A stretch of 64,000 bases of DNA from Piromyces finnis (lineage: Eukaryota; Neocallimastigomycota; Neocallimastigomycetes; Neocallimastigales; Neocallimastigaceae), in contig MCFH01000004.1 of assembly GCA_002104945.1 (NCBI GenBank), forward strand, positions 720,001 to 784,000, written 5' to 3'. Position numbers and translations under genes: made by a program. Shown one piece after another: positions 14,684 through 26,343 of this stretch; positions within the stretch are counted from its first letter, which is position 1; each line of letters opens with the position of its first letter. The notes under the pieces were generated by a model. The model searched no databases and was not told the origin of the DNA. It saw nothing but the letters and a program-made list of their open reading frames with translations.

Positions 14684-16431
14684 TTAGAAATCAAGATCTG
14701 CATCTGGATCCTATTATTATATATAAATAAATAATATATAGATAAATAGATAGATAGATATGAATTAATTTAAATTTTAAATTACTATATCTATTATAGT
14801 ATTATAAATATAATAAATTTGCTTTACATCATCATCAAATTCATCATCTAATTCAGGATCAAAGTATATCTCTCCAGAACCAACTGTATTATCATTTTCT
14901 ATTTTTGTTAAAAAAAATATTAAAAGCATTAATAAAATTTATTCTTTATTATACAAAATGTATTGTTATGAAATATAAATTAATATTACCTTGAACATTT
15001 AAATATGGCAATTCAAGTTGATCTTTGGTTTGTTTTTCTTCTTCTGTTAAATTTAGATTAAAAGTTAAATTTTTGGTTGGATCAACCTTCTTTGATGGCT
15101 TTTTATCTTCTAATAAAGTTTGATAATTTGGTATATATTTCTTCATTAAATCAATAATCGGTATAACTGAAAGAATTGGTTTATTATTTTCGATTTTAAT
15201 GGAATAGGCCATTTCCTAATATAATGTATATTATTTTATAATTATTAATATTAATAGTTTTAATAATTATTGAGTAATTATTAACTTTATTTCATCAACA
15301 CTGACTTCTCTTAACATTTTTCCTGATTCTTTTTCATGTAAAATACTACAAATGCCATCGCTTATTGAGTTTCTTTCAATAATATCCATATCCATATCTT
15401 GTAACCATCCTTGATTTTGGAAATATTTCTTTGTATGTTCTACTAAAATATTTGTAGTTGACATATTTGCTAAAACTGCTTTAATATTAATATCATCTGA
15501 TGTTTTAATAGGATAATCTTGATGATATATTAAAATTGTTTGAATTTCATCTTTTGAGATTTCCAATTATAATTCGAAATGCATTATATAATTATAATTA
15601 TATATACATTGAGTTATTATTACAAATCTAATTAATTTTTATGAAAATACATATATTCATTTACCTTTATTAATTTCATTAATTTGTTTTATGAAATTTA
15701 ATACATTATACCCATACTTTCTTATTAAGCTATTAATGGAATCAATAATTATGACATTTTTTATAAGTGCTTATATAAATATAGAAATTGAGATTAAATT
15801 AAAAAAAAAAAATTATTATTCAATTCATTTTATAAATGTTATTGGTTTAATTATTTTTCTATGATGTTAGGTACCATTTTCTTTTTTATTCCGCTTTATA
15901 TTATCCTTGATATTATCTAAGAGTTCTTGAAGTGTATTTAAATTATTTTCTTCTATACAAGTATATCTTTTAAATAAATATTCAAATTAATATAATATTT
16001 ATCATTTAAAATTCATAATATTGCCAATATAAAATTGTTGTGATATATTACTTTGCTCTTTCAATACTTTTATTCCAATACAATGGTAATGAATCGACAC
16101 ATATTATAGTATAATAATAATCTCTATTGTATTGTAATAATATATAAATATATATAATGTTTAAATAAATGTTATAAAAGAAATTTGATTAACATATATA
16201 TAATAATTTGCAAGAAATTTAATAAAAGAATTCAATGAAATTCAAAGTTTCAATGTCTAACAATTATAATTCTAATATTGTAATGACTAACCTGTTATAA
16301 ATAAAATTATGTAACAAATATTTACAGGTTTGTGCTAATGTATCTTGTAATAATACTATTCCATTAGAAGAATTTTTATATAAATTTTGGTTTATGCCAA
16401 AGATAAAATGTTCTAAAAATGATTTGTTCAT
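14684..16431 (-). CDS. ELP5: Elongator complex subunit Elp5
   Basis: Eight minus-strand exons (16431-16292, 16123-16052, 15966-15875, 15769-15665, 15550-15306, 15215-14990, 14898-14828, 14710-14684) give 325 residues, against about 310-316 in yeast and human. Elp5 forms the RecA-like Elp4-5-6 hexamer of Elongator, which supports wobble-uridine modification of tRNA. The best signature is the C-terminal block DPTKNLTFNLNLTEEEKQTK, then LELPYL, then an acidic tail (YFDPELDDEFDDDD) ending in DADLDF, as in other Elp5 proteins. Residues around VIIIDSINSL form the Walker-B-like strand; no Walker A is present, as expected for this subunit. One join is less certain: exon 5 must use a GTCAGT donor at 15305-15300 to stay in frame. 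The obvious GTTAAT donor 20 bases later would break the frame. Confidence 0.88.
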
Positions 16432-17040
16432 TACAATCAATATTATTATAATAGTTAAAAGGTAAAAAAAAAAAAAATATAAAAAAATCTACAAAAGTTA
16501 AAATATTAATATTTACAAAAAAAAAAATGTTGCTTATTACTGCTTGTATCACATAAAAATTGTCAGTGTTTAATACTTGATATAATTTATATATAAAAAT
16601 AAAAATTATTAATTTATAAAATTGTTATTATTATTTTTTTACTTTATTAACAGCAATATATACATATTGAAACTATTAACTATTAATTCAACAAACTTTA
16701 TTATTATATGTTTTAATACATATTTTCTAAATACATAATTATTTACGTATACATTACAAAACTTAAAAAAAACTAATTCATAAAAAAAATATAATAATAT
16801 GATTGGTTAAAAAGGCTTTTTTTTTTTATTGATTCGAATATGTAAATAGTTAGAAAACTATTATGAAAATAATAATAATATAAATAATTAATATTAATAA
16901 ATAAAAACTATTGTAAAAATTTGTATTATATATAATATTGATTAATTATATTTTTTTTTTTAAAAAAAATTTTAATTTTTTTTTTTTAATTTTTTTATAA
17001 TTTAAAAATCAATTTAAATCTTAAATAATTTATTATTAAA
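16432..17040. promoter_or_regulatory. Divergent promoter region between ELP5 and NHP2
   Basis: About 600 bases separate the two start codons, so both promoters must lie here. The NHP2 start is preceded by long T-runs and A-runs (16950-17000), common before fungal starts in AT-rich genomes. No recognisable TATA box or conserved factor site stands out against the composition. The promoter role is inferred from gene orientation only. Confidence 0.45.
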
Positions 17041-18138
17041 ATGGGTAAGGACGGTAAAGTTAAAAAGGAAAAGAAGTCTGAAAGTTCTGAAGATAACTAC
17101 GAATCTCGTTTAACTGCCCTTAATGAAATTTCAAAACCATTAGCTTCTAAAAAGTTAAACAAAAAGTTATTAAAGACTGTCAGAAAAGGTATATAATAAT
17201 ATAGATTATCAATTTTAGATTTAAGATTTATATTTTTATTTATGTTTTTATCTAAAATTAACATAAATTTAATTATTGTTGAAAATTGAATTTCTTTGTT
17301 TTTTCCTTTTCAACAAAAAAATATTTCATCATCAATATTAAATATATTTATTATTATCATTAATATAATAAAAGCTTCTAAGGCTAAGGATATTAAGCGT
17401 GGTGTAAAGGAAGTTGTTAAGGGTTTAAGAAAGGGAAACAAAGGGTAATTATTTATTAAAAGAGGAATTATATTTGAATAATCAAATCAAAATATTCTTC
17501 AATCAATCTATAATAAATTTAAAAAAAAAAGTATCTGTGCAATATCATTGGTATACAAAACAATAGACAAAAAGTATATTCAAAAATATTTCTCAAGAAA
17601 TAGTAAATATATATAATATTAGAAATTAATGAGGCAAATAGCAATTTCTTTAATTCAGAGATAAAAAATAAATAAGGATCGTGTATATATTTAATGTTCA
17701 CTGACATTATAGATGAGAAAAATGAAAAGAAAAAAAAAAGCAATAATTTAATATTAATAAACAATTAAATGCAATCACGTATAAACACAAAAGATTGATG
17801 AATAATATTTATCAATAACATTTAATAAAATCGAATTAATATCATGTTTTAAATGTGTAAAGTATTAATTATTTAATTCTTTTCTTCATATAAATAACAG
17901 TTTAGTTATTATTGCTGGTGATATTTCTCCAATTGATGTTATTACTCACGTCCCAATTCTTTGTGAAGAATCTGATGTTCCATACTGTTACGTTCCATCT
18001 AAGGAAGATCTTGGTACTGCTGGTTCAACCAAACGTCCAACCTCATGTATTATGGTTGTCAAAAACAAGGATGCTGAATACAAGGATCTCTATGATGAAT
18101 GTGTCAAGGAAGTTAAAGAAATGGAAGTCGAAGCTTAA
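17041..18138 (+). CDS. NHP2: H/ACA snoRNP subunit Nhp2 (L7Ae family)
   Basis: Three exons (17041-17188, 17375-17444, 17901-18138) give 151 residues, close to yeast Nhp2 (156). Nhp2 binds the hairpins of H/ACA RNAs with Cbf5, Nop10 and Gar1. The particle makes pseudouridine in rRNA and snRNA in the nucleolus. A lysine-rich N terminus is followed by the L7Ae fold. Family-defining segments are IKRGVKEVVKGLRKG, LVIIAGDISPIDVITHVPIL, VPYCYVPSKEDLG and STKRPTSCIMV. Codon choice is richer in G and C than in neighbouring genes (AAG, GGT, GTC, CTC), which fits a highly expressed gene. The second intron, 456 nt, is much longer than most introns here. I looked for a hosted snoRNA and found no convincing one. 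Confidence 0.96.
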
Positions 18139-20425
18139 ATCTAATATATCATTGCAAATAAATTATTTAATTTAGACTCTTTTTTTTTATTAATCCTTTA
18201 TTTTCATATTATCAAAATAATCTATTTTTATTAAATTATTAATACAATAAAAATAAAAATCATATATTAAAATTTATAATAAATTGGAAGATGAATATCT
18301 TTAAAATATATTATAAATTTAAATGTATATTTTTATTATAGAACGAACTTGTTTTTAAATTTTGAACAAAAACTTCGTTTAACGCAAAATATATATTTAT
18401 TTTTTTTTTATATACTATAAACATTTTATAAATAATCTACAGTATTTAAAAATAACTTTTTTTTTAAAATATTTGTAACTAAATATTTAATTATAAATAA
18501 AATTTACCAGTTCCTAATATTTAAAATATATATTTTATTTTTAAAAAATATTAATATAAAAGTGTTTGTGGTTATTATATTAAACAATTAACTTTTTTAT
18601 TGTTTGTAAATAGTTATAAATTTTATAGTAAAAATAATAATAGATTTTTTTTCTTTTAATTCCATTATTGATTCTTTCTTTCTAATGTATGAATAAATAA
18701 TTCCTTTAATAAAATTTATAATTCTAATGGGAAATATTAATTATTAATGTATATAATTATACTATATTCAAAGTACATCTATATATAATAAAAATCCCTT
18801 TTTTAAAAAATTAAGTTTAAACAATAAAAATGGAATGATTTTGTAAATCCAAAGTTAAACCAAGTACTTTGTTAAAATCATTAATTTTTTTTAAACCATT
18901 GTGACACATATTACCAAAAATTATGTCTTATGGTTAGTAATAATTAACATTTAATAAATTTTAAGATACATTCAGAAGCATTAATGATTAGGAAATAAAA
19001 AGACAATACAAGTTCTTTATTACTAGCATTGATTAAAAATTTGCTTCATGACAAATTATAATTTTGACTTTTAGTCACATCTCGAAAACTAAAACAATTA
19101 TTATATATTCATATACAGTAATGGATTTTTATACTTTTAATAAAAATACTTATTTATATATGTTGTTTTAAATAAATATATAATTATAACAACAAAAGTT
19201 TAAAAATATTTACAAATGTTCAAAGTAAAATATATTTTACTTTTAATTCTATTGTATTTAATGGGATGTATATTATTTAAACTATTGTAATAAAAAGAAT
19301 TAACTAAATGCTTCATAATTTATATTTAGTGAGAACATTCAATACAATATATTGTATTAAATCATATTATATTGGAAGAGAACTATAATTTTTTTTTCAT
19401 TTGATAGTTATTCATATTAACAAGACTAAGTAGTTTTTTTTAGTAATGCCATTATCTTTTTACATAATTTAAATAAATTTTTTTTAATTATAAATTAATA
19501 TACATTTAATAATCTAATCTTTATAAAATTTATGTAAAATTGGAATTGTTTATTCATTGATACTATACATTAAATTAATTAAATATGCATGTCACGTGTC
19601 ACATATTAATTAAATCTTTTAATATAAACTTAAATTATATTTTTAAATTTTGAATATTTGTAATATAACAAAAACAAAGAGTCGAAATAACGAAAAAGTT
19701 TATTAAAAACTTTTGAAAGAAAAATTTAAAACATATATCAATATTAATATATTGAAAAAAAAAAGAAAGCCTTTATCACTTAACCTATATTGAATTGAAA
19801 TTATATATAGCATCTAAAAAATATATAAGTAATACAAAAAAAAAGACTATTTTAAAAGTAATTTCATAAAATTTCTGAAAAATTTAAAAATTAATTTAAC
19901 ATTTTAATACTAACTTGTTCTACTTAAATTTTCTCTCTTTCTCTCTTTCTTTCTTTCTTTTTTTCCTTTTTTTTTTTTTTTTGCAAACTATATTCTTCCA
20001 TTTTTAATTTTAATTTTAATATATATATTAACAATATAAAATAAATTTATCAATCATTCAAATTTATTTAGTTGAATATATATTATTATTTATAAGTATA
20101 TAAAAACATATAAATTTTTGAATAGTTTTTATTTACTTTTTTATATTAATATGTTGTTTATTCTTAGAAATTATTATATATACCACACATTAAACAACAA
20201 CAATAATAAAATATTTAAGCAATTCAATTAAAATAACAGAAAAATAATAAATAAATAAATAAATAAATAAATAATAATAATAAAATAAAAATCATATACT
20301 TACATTAAACAATATATATAAATAAAATAAAATTATTAATAAAAAAGGAAGAAAAAAAATATATAAAAGTTATTAAATTTGTCATAAATTATTTATAACA
20401 ATTTTAAATATAAAATTAATTAAAA
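18139..20425. other. 2.3-kb intergenic region
   Basis: Mostly A/T sequence. A CT-rich microsatellite lies at 19931-19960, and TAAA repeats precede the next gene near 20250-20275. The stretch 18830-19140 is less repetitive and has short coding-like patches on the minus strand, but stops interrupt every frame. I assign no gene. Confidence 0.55.
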
Positions 20426-22615
20426 ATGTCAAATAGAAACAGCAACGGTAACAATAATAAATATCAACCTTCCTCAACAGGAATGAATTATGGAAAATTT
20501 TCACCTCAATTTCAACCAATAAACACAAATTTAAGAATGAACAATGGAGGTCAAAATAATTATTCAAACAATCAAGGTAATCAACATATGATGAATCAAG
20601 GAATGAATCCAAATATGAGTCCTGTATTGAATGGAATGAATCCAAGTATGAGTCCAATCATGAATGGAGCTAATCCAAATATGGGTCAAATGATGAATGG
20701 AGCGAATTCAGGGAATCAAAATAAAAAAACAAATTTTGTACCATTTCAACCACCACGTGTTTCTTCACAAGGTAAATTTCATCCTGTGAATCCAGCATCT
20801 TTTTCACCCACAAATTTTCAAAATCAACCACCAATAGTAAATAATAATAATAAAGGTATTTATTTCACTTTATTAAAAAAAAAAAAAAAAATAATATTTA
20901 CAATTTATAGTTATCTTTTTATTTAATGTTTATTAATACTTTTTTTTTTTTTTTATAACTATTATTAAAAAATAATATAATAAAATTTTATGCTATAAAT
21001 TATTTTAATTAATGAATGATAATTAATAAAAATAGCAATGGAAATTGAAATTTCTAAATTACAAGAAAAATTGAAAGAAGCAGTAAAAATTAATAAAATG
21101 GCCACAGTTCAAATCAATAAATTAAATGAAAAAGTAAAAGGTTTTGATGAATTAAAGCAAAAATACGAATCAGCGAAAAAAGAAAATAATGAGCTTCTCG
21201 AAAAGATGGAAGCTCAACAAATTAATTTTACTACCAAGAATTCATTTATTGAACAAAAATTAGAAGAATCAAAAGAGAACTTGATGTCCCTTTTAGATGT
21301 AAAATTAAAATTAGATCAATCAAAGAATGATGTTGAAAGTTTAAAAAAGACTTTAAAAAAAAATAATGGTAAAATGAAGGAACTCACAGCAAATATCGAA
21401 AAAATCCAACAAGAAAAAGAAGATTATAAAAAGGAAGTAGAACAATTAAAAGAAGAAATAAAACAAAAAGAAGATGAATATTCTCAAAATCTTGAGCAAC
21501 AAACTATTTCAAAGGAACAGGAAATTAATAATTATCAACAAGAAATTGAAGAATATAAATTAAAAATAAAGGAATATCAATCTTCAATACAATCACTTGA
21601 AAATACTATTAAGGAACAAGAAGATCAAATAGAAGTATATAAAATATCTGAAGGTGATTTAACTAATTTAAAGAAAGAGTTTGATCAAAATTTAGCTCAA
21701 TTTGAAATTAAGGATAAAAGTATTGAAGAAAAAACCAAGCAATTAAATGAAAGTATTGCTGAAAATGAAAATTTGAAAAAGATAGTTGCTGAAAAGGAAA
21801 AAGAAGCTGTTGAATATGATTATTTAAAGGGTGTATTAGAAAAGAAAGAAAATGAAATGAATGAAATAATAAAAAAAAATGAAGATCTTGAAGCATCTAA
21901 TAAGAATTTATCCAAAACACTTGAAGAAGAAAAGAAGTCATTACAAGAAAAAATTGAATTTCTTGAAAAGGCCAATGAAGAGTTGAAAAAGCAAAATGAT
22001 GAAAACAACATTACTATTAAAAATTGTCGTAGTGATAATGAAAGACAACAAATTGAAATGAAAAATATTGAAAATGCTCTTTCTGAAGCTCAGGAAAAAC
22101 TTTCAATAGAAAAAAAGACTGTTATTTCAATTCAATCAGAATATAATAATTGTCAAAGTATGTATAATCAAGCCATGGAAGCTATCAAAAGATTAGAAGA
22201 TACCCAAAGTCTTCTTCAAAAGCAACTTGAAGATAATAAAATGAAGAGGGATGAAATGACCAAGAACTTTGAAGAAAGTCAAAATATTCTTGAACAGAAG
22301 GCAAATGAAGAGCAAATTCTTACCCAACAAAATGAAGAAAACATTGCTGCCAAGGATGTAGAACTTCGTCAAATCAAAGAAGAATTTGAAGGTGCTATGG
22401 AAAGTATCAAATCTCAATACCTTGAAGTTAAAATATATAATGACTTTTTACGTAAAGAAATTAGAAAATTGAAGGGAATACCAGAAAATATTTTAATTGA
22501 TGAAGTCAATACTGAAGAAATTGAAGCTAATAAAGACCTATATAAGCAAATTGAAAATCAACGTATTCAAATTGAAAATCTTAAAGAACAACTTGAAATT
22601 TCTTTAAACCTCTAA
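20426..22615 (+). CDS. Long coiled-coil protein with Asn/Met/Pro-rich N terminus
   Basis: Two exons (20426-20855, 21036-22615) join in phase to 669 residues. Residues 1-143 are low-complexity Asn/Gln/Met/Pro, with a degenerate 11-residue repeat around 68-105 (units close to MNPNMSPVLNG, four copies). From about residue 145 to the end the chain is an almost unbroken Glu/Lys/Gln/Leu heptad region typical of a parallel coiled coil, with few prolines until near the C terminus (RKLKGIPENILID). I recognise no enzymatic or membrane domain. Similar architectures occur in golgins, spindle-pole or septin-associated scaffolds, and vesicle tethers, but composition alone cannot choose among them. The start is the first ATG after a stop-rich leader, and the exon junction gives K-A-M-E-I. 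Confidence 0.85.
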
Positions 22616-23791
22616 AAATATTTTTAAACAAAATATAGGATTAAAAAAAAAAAAAAATCAAAAAAAAAACAACACCATTATTTTGAATAATTGTTATAAA
22701 GTTTAAAAATTCTATAATTCTATATCTGATGAAGGAAAAAAGAAAATAAATAATAAACAACCATTTAATAAAAGTGGAAATAAATAATAAACAAATTAAA
22801 TACTACCAATAATAAAAAAAACAAACAATTTTTTAAATTAAAAAATTTAAATTGTCATTAACGTAATAATTCCTATCTTACTAACGTACATTTTATTCTC
22901 TCTTTCTTTTAAAATAATAAAAAAAATAAAATAGTAATAAAAATCTTTTTTTTTTTTTTTTTAAATAATAATAATAATAATTAAAAGAAAAATGAAATAA
23001 AACGGCTCTTTATATAATATAATGTCAAAAAAAGATAAAATTTCATTATCTTTTTTAAAAAAAAGTTAATATTTTTTGTGTTACCTCTTTGTAAACATTA
23101 AAATCTCTTTATTTTTATTTTTATATACCTCAGTATTTTTATTAAAATTACATAATATACTTTTAATAAATAGATATTTTTTATTTTTATTTTACTTAGT
23201 TATTTTTATATATATATATTTTTTAATTCCTTATATTATCATTAAATACTAATGATTTGTATATAACATATAGCATTATTTTGAAAAAGTAAAACGAGCC
23301 TTTTTCCTTTTTAAATATATTTATTATGATTTATTTTTTTTATTTTTTTTTTTTTTTAGTTATTTTAAAAATAATAAATTAATGGTGATTGGTGAAAAAA
23401 AGATTTTGTATATATTATAATAAATGTATAATAATAATAATAATAATAATCGTTAATTTTAATATTATATATAATTTTTAATAATAAAAATAAAATATAA
23501 TTTTTCTTTAAAAGATAATATAAAAAAAAGGAATAGAAGAAAAGAAATCACATAAATTTCTATATATATTTCTTTTTATATAATTTATATATATTTAAAA
23601 TAATAAAATAAAGAAGATAAAAAAAAAAAAAAATAGCTATTCCTTTTTTTTTTTTTTATTTTTATTCTTATTATTATTTCTTTATTTATTCCAATTTTAA
23701 CTTTATAATAATATAAAGAAATTACAAAAAACTATCTTTTCATAAATTTTTTATCATATAATTCATTTATCTATTAAAGGAATTGGTAAAG
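22616..23791. other. Intergenic region between coiled-coil gene and SURF6
   Basis: A/T homopolymers and AAT runs (22963-22982, 23430-23450). It holds the 3' end of the coiled-coil gene and the SURF6 promoter. Nothing else is seen. Confidence 0.55.
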
Positions 23792-26343
23792 ATGATTTTC
23801 GATATTGATAAAGTTGAGGTAAAGGAAAAAACCACAAAGATTTCTTAATTTTCAATTAAAATTTAAAAGTTTTTTTTTTTTTCTTTTTCTTTTTCTTTTT
23901 TCTTTTTTTCATTTAAATAAGAAATTCGAAATTATAATCAAACATTCTTTTTATTGAAAAGTACAATAGTTATAAATTCAATTTTATAAACTTCAAACAA
24001 AACAAGCTAACAATAAATAGTTATAATAAGATGTTTTGAAATATGAAGTATGAAAGAGACATTATTTTCAAATAAAAATAAAAACCTAAAATACTTTATA
24101 ATAAAATTTTAGGATTTTAAAGTAGAGGATTATATTTCAAGTAATAAAAATGATAATTTATAATCTTTTTTTATAGTTGTATACACTCTCTAAATCGATG
24201 ACTATAATTTATCATTATAATTTCGATTAAAACATTATATATATATAAAAAAAAACAATTTTTTAAATTATCCTATATTATAAAATCATAATACTTTGTA
24301 CTTTGTTCTGCAATCTGAAATTTAAAAATAATTATTTAATAATGAATGAATGAATACTTTTTTACTTTTAAATGTTTTCTATTTTTTTTTATTGAAAGTT
24401 ACAATTATTAAAGTTAATTTTATTATTTTATGAAATCTTAAAGATTTAACAAAGTAAAGATATATTATAATAATCTAAATTAATTATTTTTTATCTATAA
24501 TTTTCATTACTAACATTATTTAGGAACATATTGAAAGCCATAATTCATTCTTTGATGATCTTATTGGTTTAATTCCAGCTTCACACTACTTACCAAAGGC
24601 TGAATCTGAAATTGAAGTAAATTGCTTTTAAATATATCTCTTTAAATAATATGCAATTTCAATAATTAATAATTTAATTTATTTACAAATTTAATATAAA
24701 TTAAAATAAAATTTTATATTATTTGGTGCTTATCATAATAAACAAAAAGAATGATAAATATTATCACAACACTAAGAAACAAGTTACTTCTACAAAGCTT
24801 AATGCTAAGGAAATTAGAAAGAATAAGAAGGCAAAGGTATATTGATATAATTATTTAGAAATGTTTATTTTTTTTTCTTTGTTAAAAATCAAACATTTAT
24901 TAAAATATTAATATTTTATATAAACTTATTTGTTATAAAGTTTGACCCAAATAATGTAAAGAGTGTTCAAACTTTACAAGAAGAAAAGAAAATGAAGGAA
25001 GAAGAAGAAGCCGAAGAAGAAGATACTAGCATGAATATGGGTAAAATATATATAAGTATATTTCATAAAACAGCTATTTTTTCTTTGAAATACTAATGAA
25101 TAATTTGCTATTATTTATTTTTATTATTATAATGGTGTTAAATTAAAAATTAAAAACAAACAATAAATAATAAAATTAATTATATAAAAAAAATGGTGAT
25201 GATATTTAATCCATTTTCTTATAATTTATCAAGTTCAAGAAGTTGATATTAAGGACTTAAAGCCAATGTCTAAAACTTCTAGTATTACTGAATTACAAGA
25301 AAGATTAAAGAAGAGTATTGATGATTTAAGAGCAAAGAGAAAGGCACAAAACAATAATTCTATACATAGTAGAGATGAATTATTAAAGAAACGTTTAAAG
25401 CGTAAACATGATAGAAAAGAACAAATTCAAAAGAAGAAAGAAAAGAGAAGAAAGACTAACGATATGGTTGGTATGGACCTTCCAGAAACTCAAGCTTCTA
25501 AAGTAAGTTTATTAGGAAAAAAAATTTAATTATTATTAAAGAATAAGTAACTAGCAATCACAATAGAAAGATGAATCATACATACATTTCAATGTATTTT
25601 AAAAGTATTAATTTGGGTATACTAATCTATTCATTATTTATAATTATATAAATATTTTTTTAATAAAATAATAAAAGGATAATAAGAGTGCTGGTGCTAA
25701 GGAAGTTGAAGAAAATGTATCCTTTGGTAAGATTGTCTTTAATGAAGAATTGGTTCAAAAGAAGAAGAAGGGTCCAACTGATACTTTAGGTCGCTTAAAG
25801 CAAGTTGAAGCCAACAAAGAAAAACTTGAAAAATTGAAATCTGTTGATAAGGAAAAGGCTGAAGCCCTTGAAGAAAAGATTCAATGGAATAAGGCAATGA
25901 AACTTGTAGAAGGTGAAAAGATTAAGGATGATCCAAAACTTTTAAAGAAGACCTTAAAGCGTGAACAAAAATTAAAGGAAAGAAGTACCAAGAAATGGTA
26001 AATAATGGATTTTTTCTTACTTTTTTTTTTTTTTTTTAAAAAAATAGTCATGTAAACGTTTAGTGTATTAACGTTTTTTTTTTTTAAAAATAGGAATGAT
26101 CGTCAAAAGACTGTTGCAAGACAAATGAAAGAAAAGCAAAAGAAGAGAGAAGAAAATATTAAGAATAGAATGAACAATAAAGGAAAGGGTAGCAAGGGTG
26201 TAAGTAGAAGAGTATTTTTTTTAAAGTATAGTCATTTTTCTTTATCCTCTTTATATAATTTTTAATTTTATATAATTATAATTGTATACTTTTAATAGAA
26301 AAAGAGACATGGTCTTGAAGGTTCTGGCTTAAAAAGAAAATAA
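23792..26343 (+). CDS. RRP14: Ribosome biogenesis protein SURF6 / Rrp14
   Basis: Eight exons (23792-23818, 24524-24616, 24750-24836, 24941-25040, 25240-25502, 25678-25997, 26094-26199, 26299-26343) join in phase to 346 residues. The N terminus IESHNSFFDDLIGLIPASHY is the Rrp14 N-terminal motif. The C-terminal half holds the SURF6 domain: LQERLKKSIDDLRAKRKAQN, the VSFGKIVF strand, WNKAMKLVEGEKIKDDP, LLKKTLKREQKLKERSTKKW and NDRQKTVARQM. The protein is highly basic and nucleolar. In yeast, Rrp14 is needed for early 60S and 40S rRNA processing. The first coding exon is only 27 nt and is followed by a 705-nt intron, the longest in this gene. Confidence 0.94.

Noticed and set aside
18830-19100. 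Possible gene remnant on the minus strand
   Set aside because: Only one piece of about 22 residues looks protein-like, with stops on both sides and no neighbouring piece in any frame.
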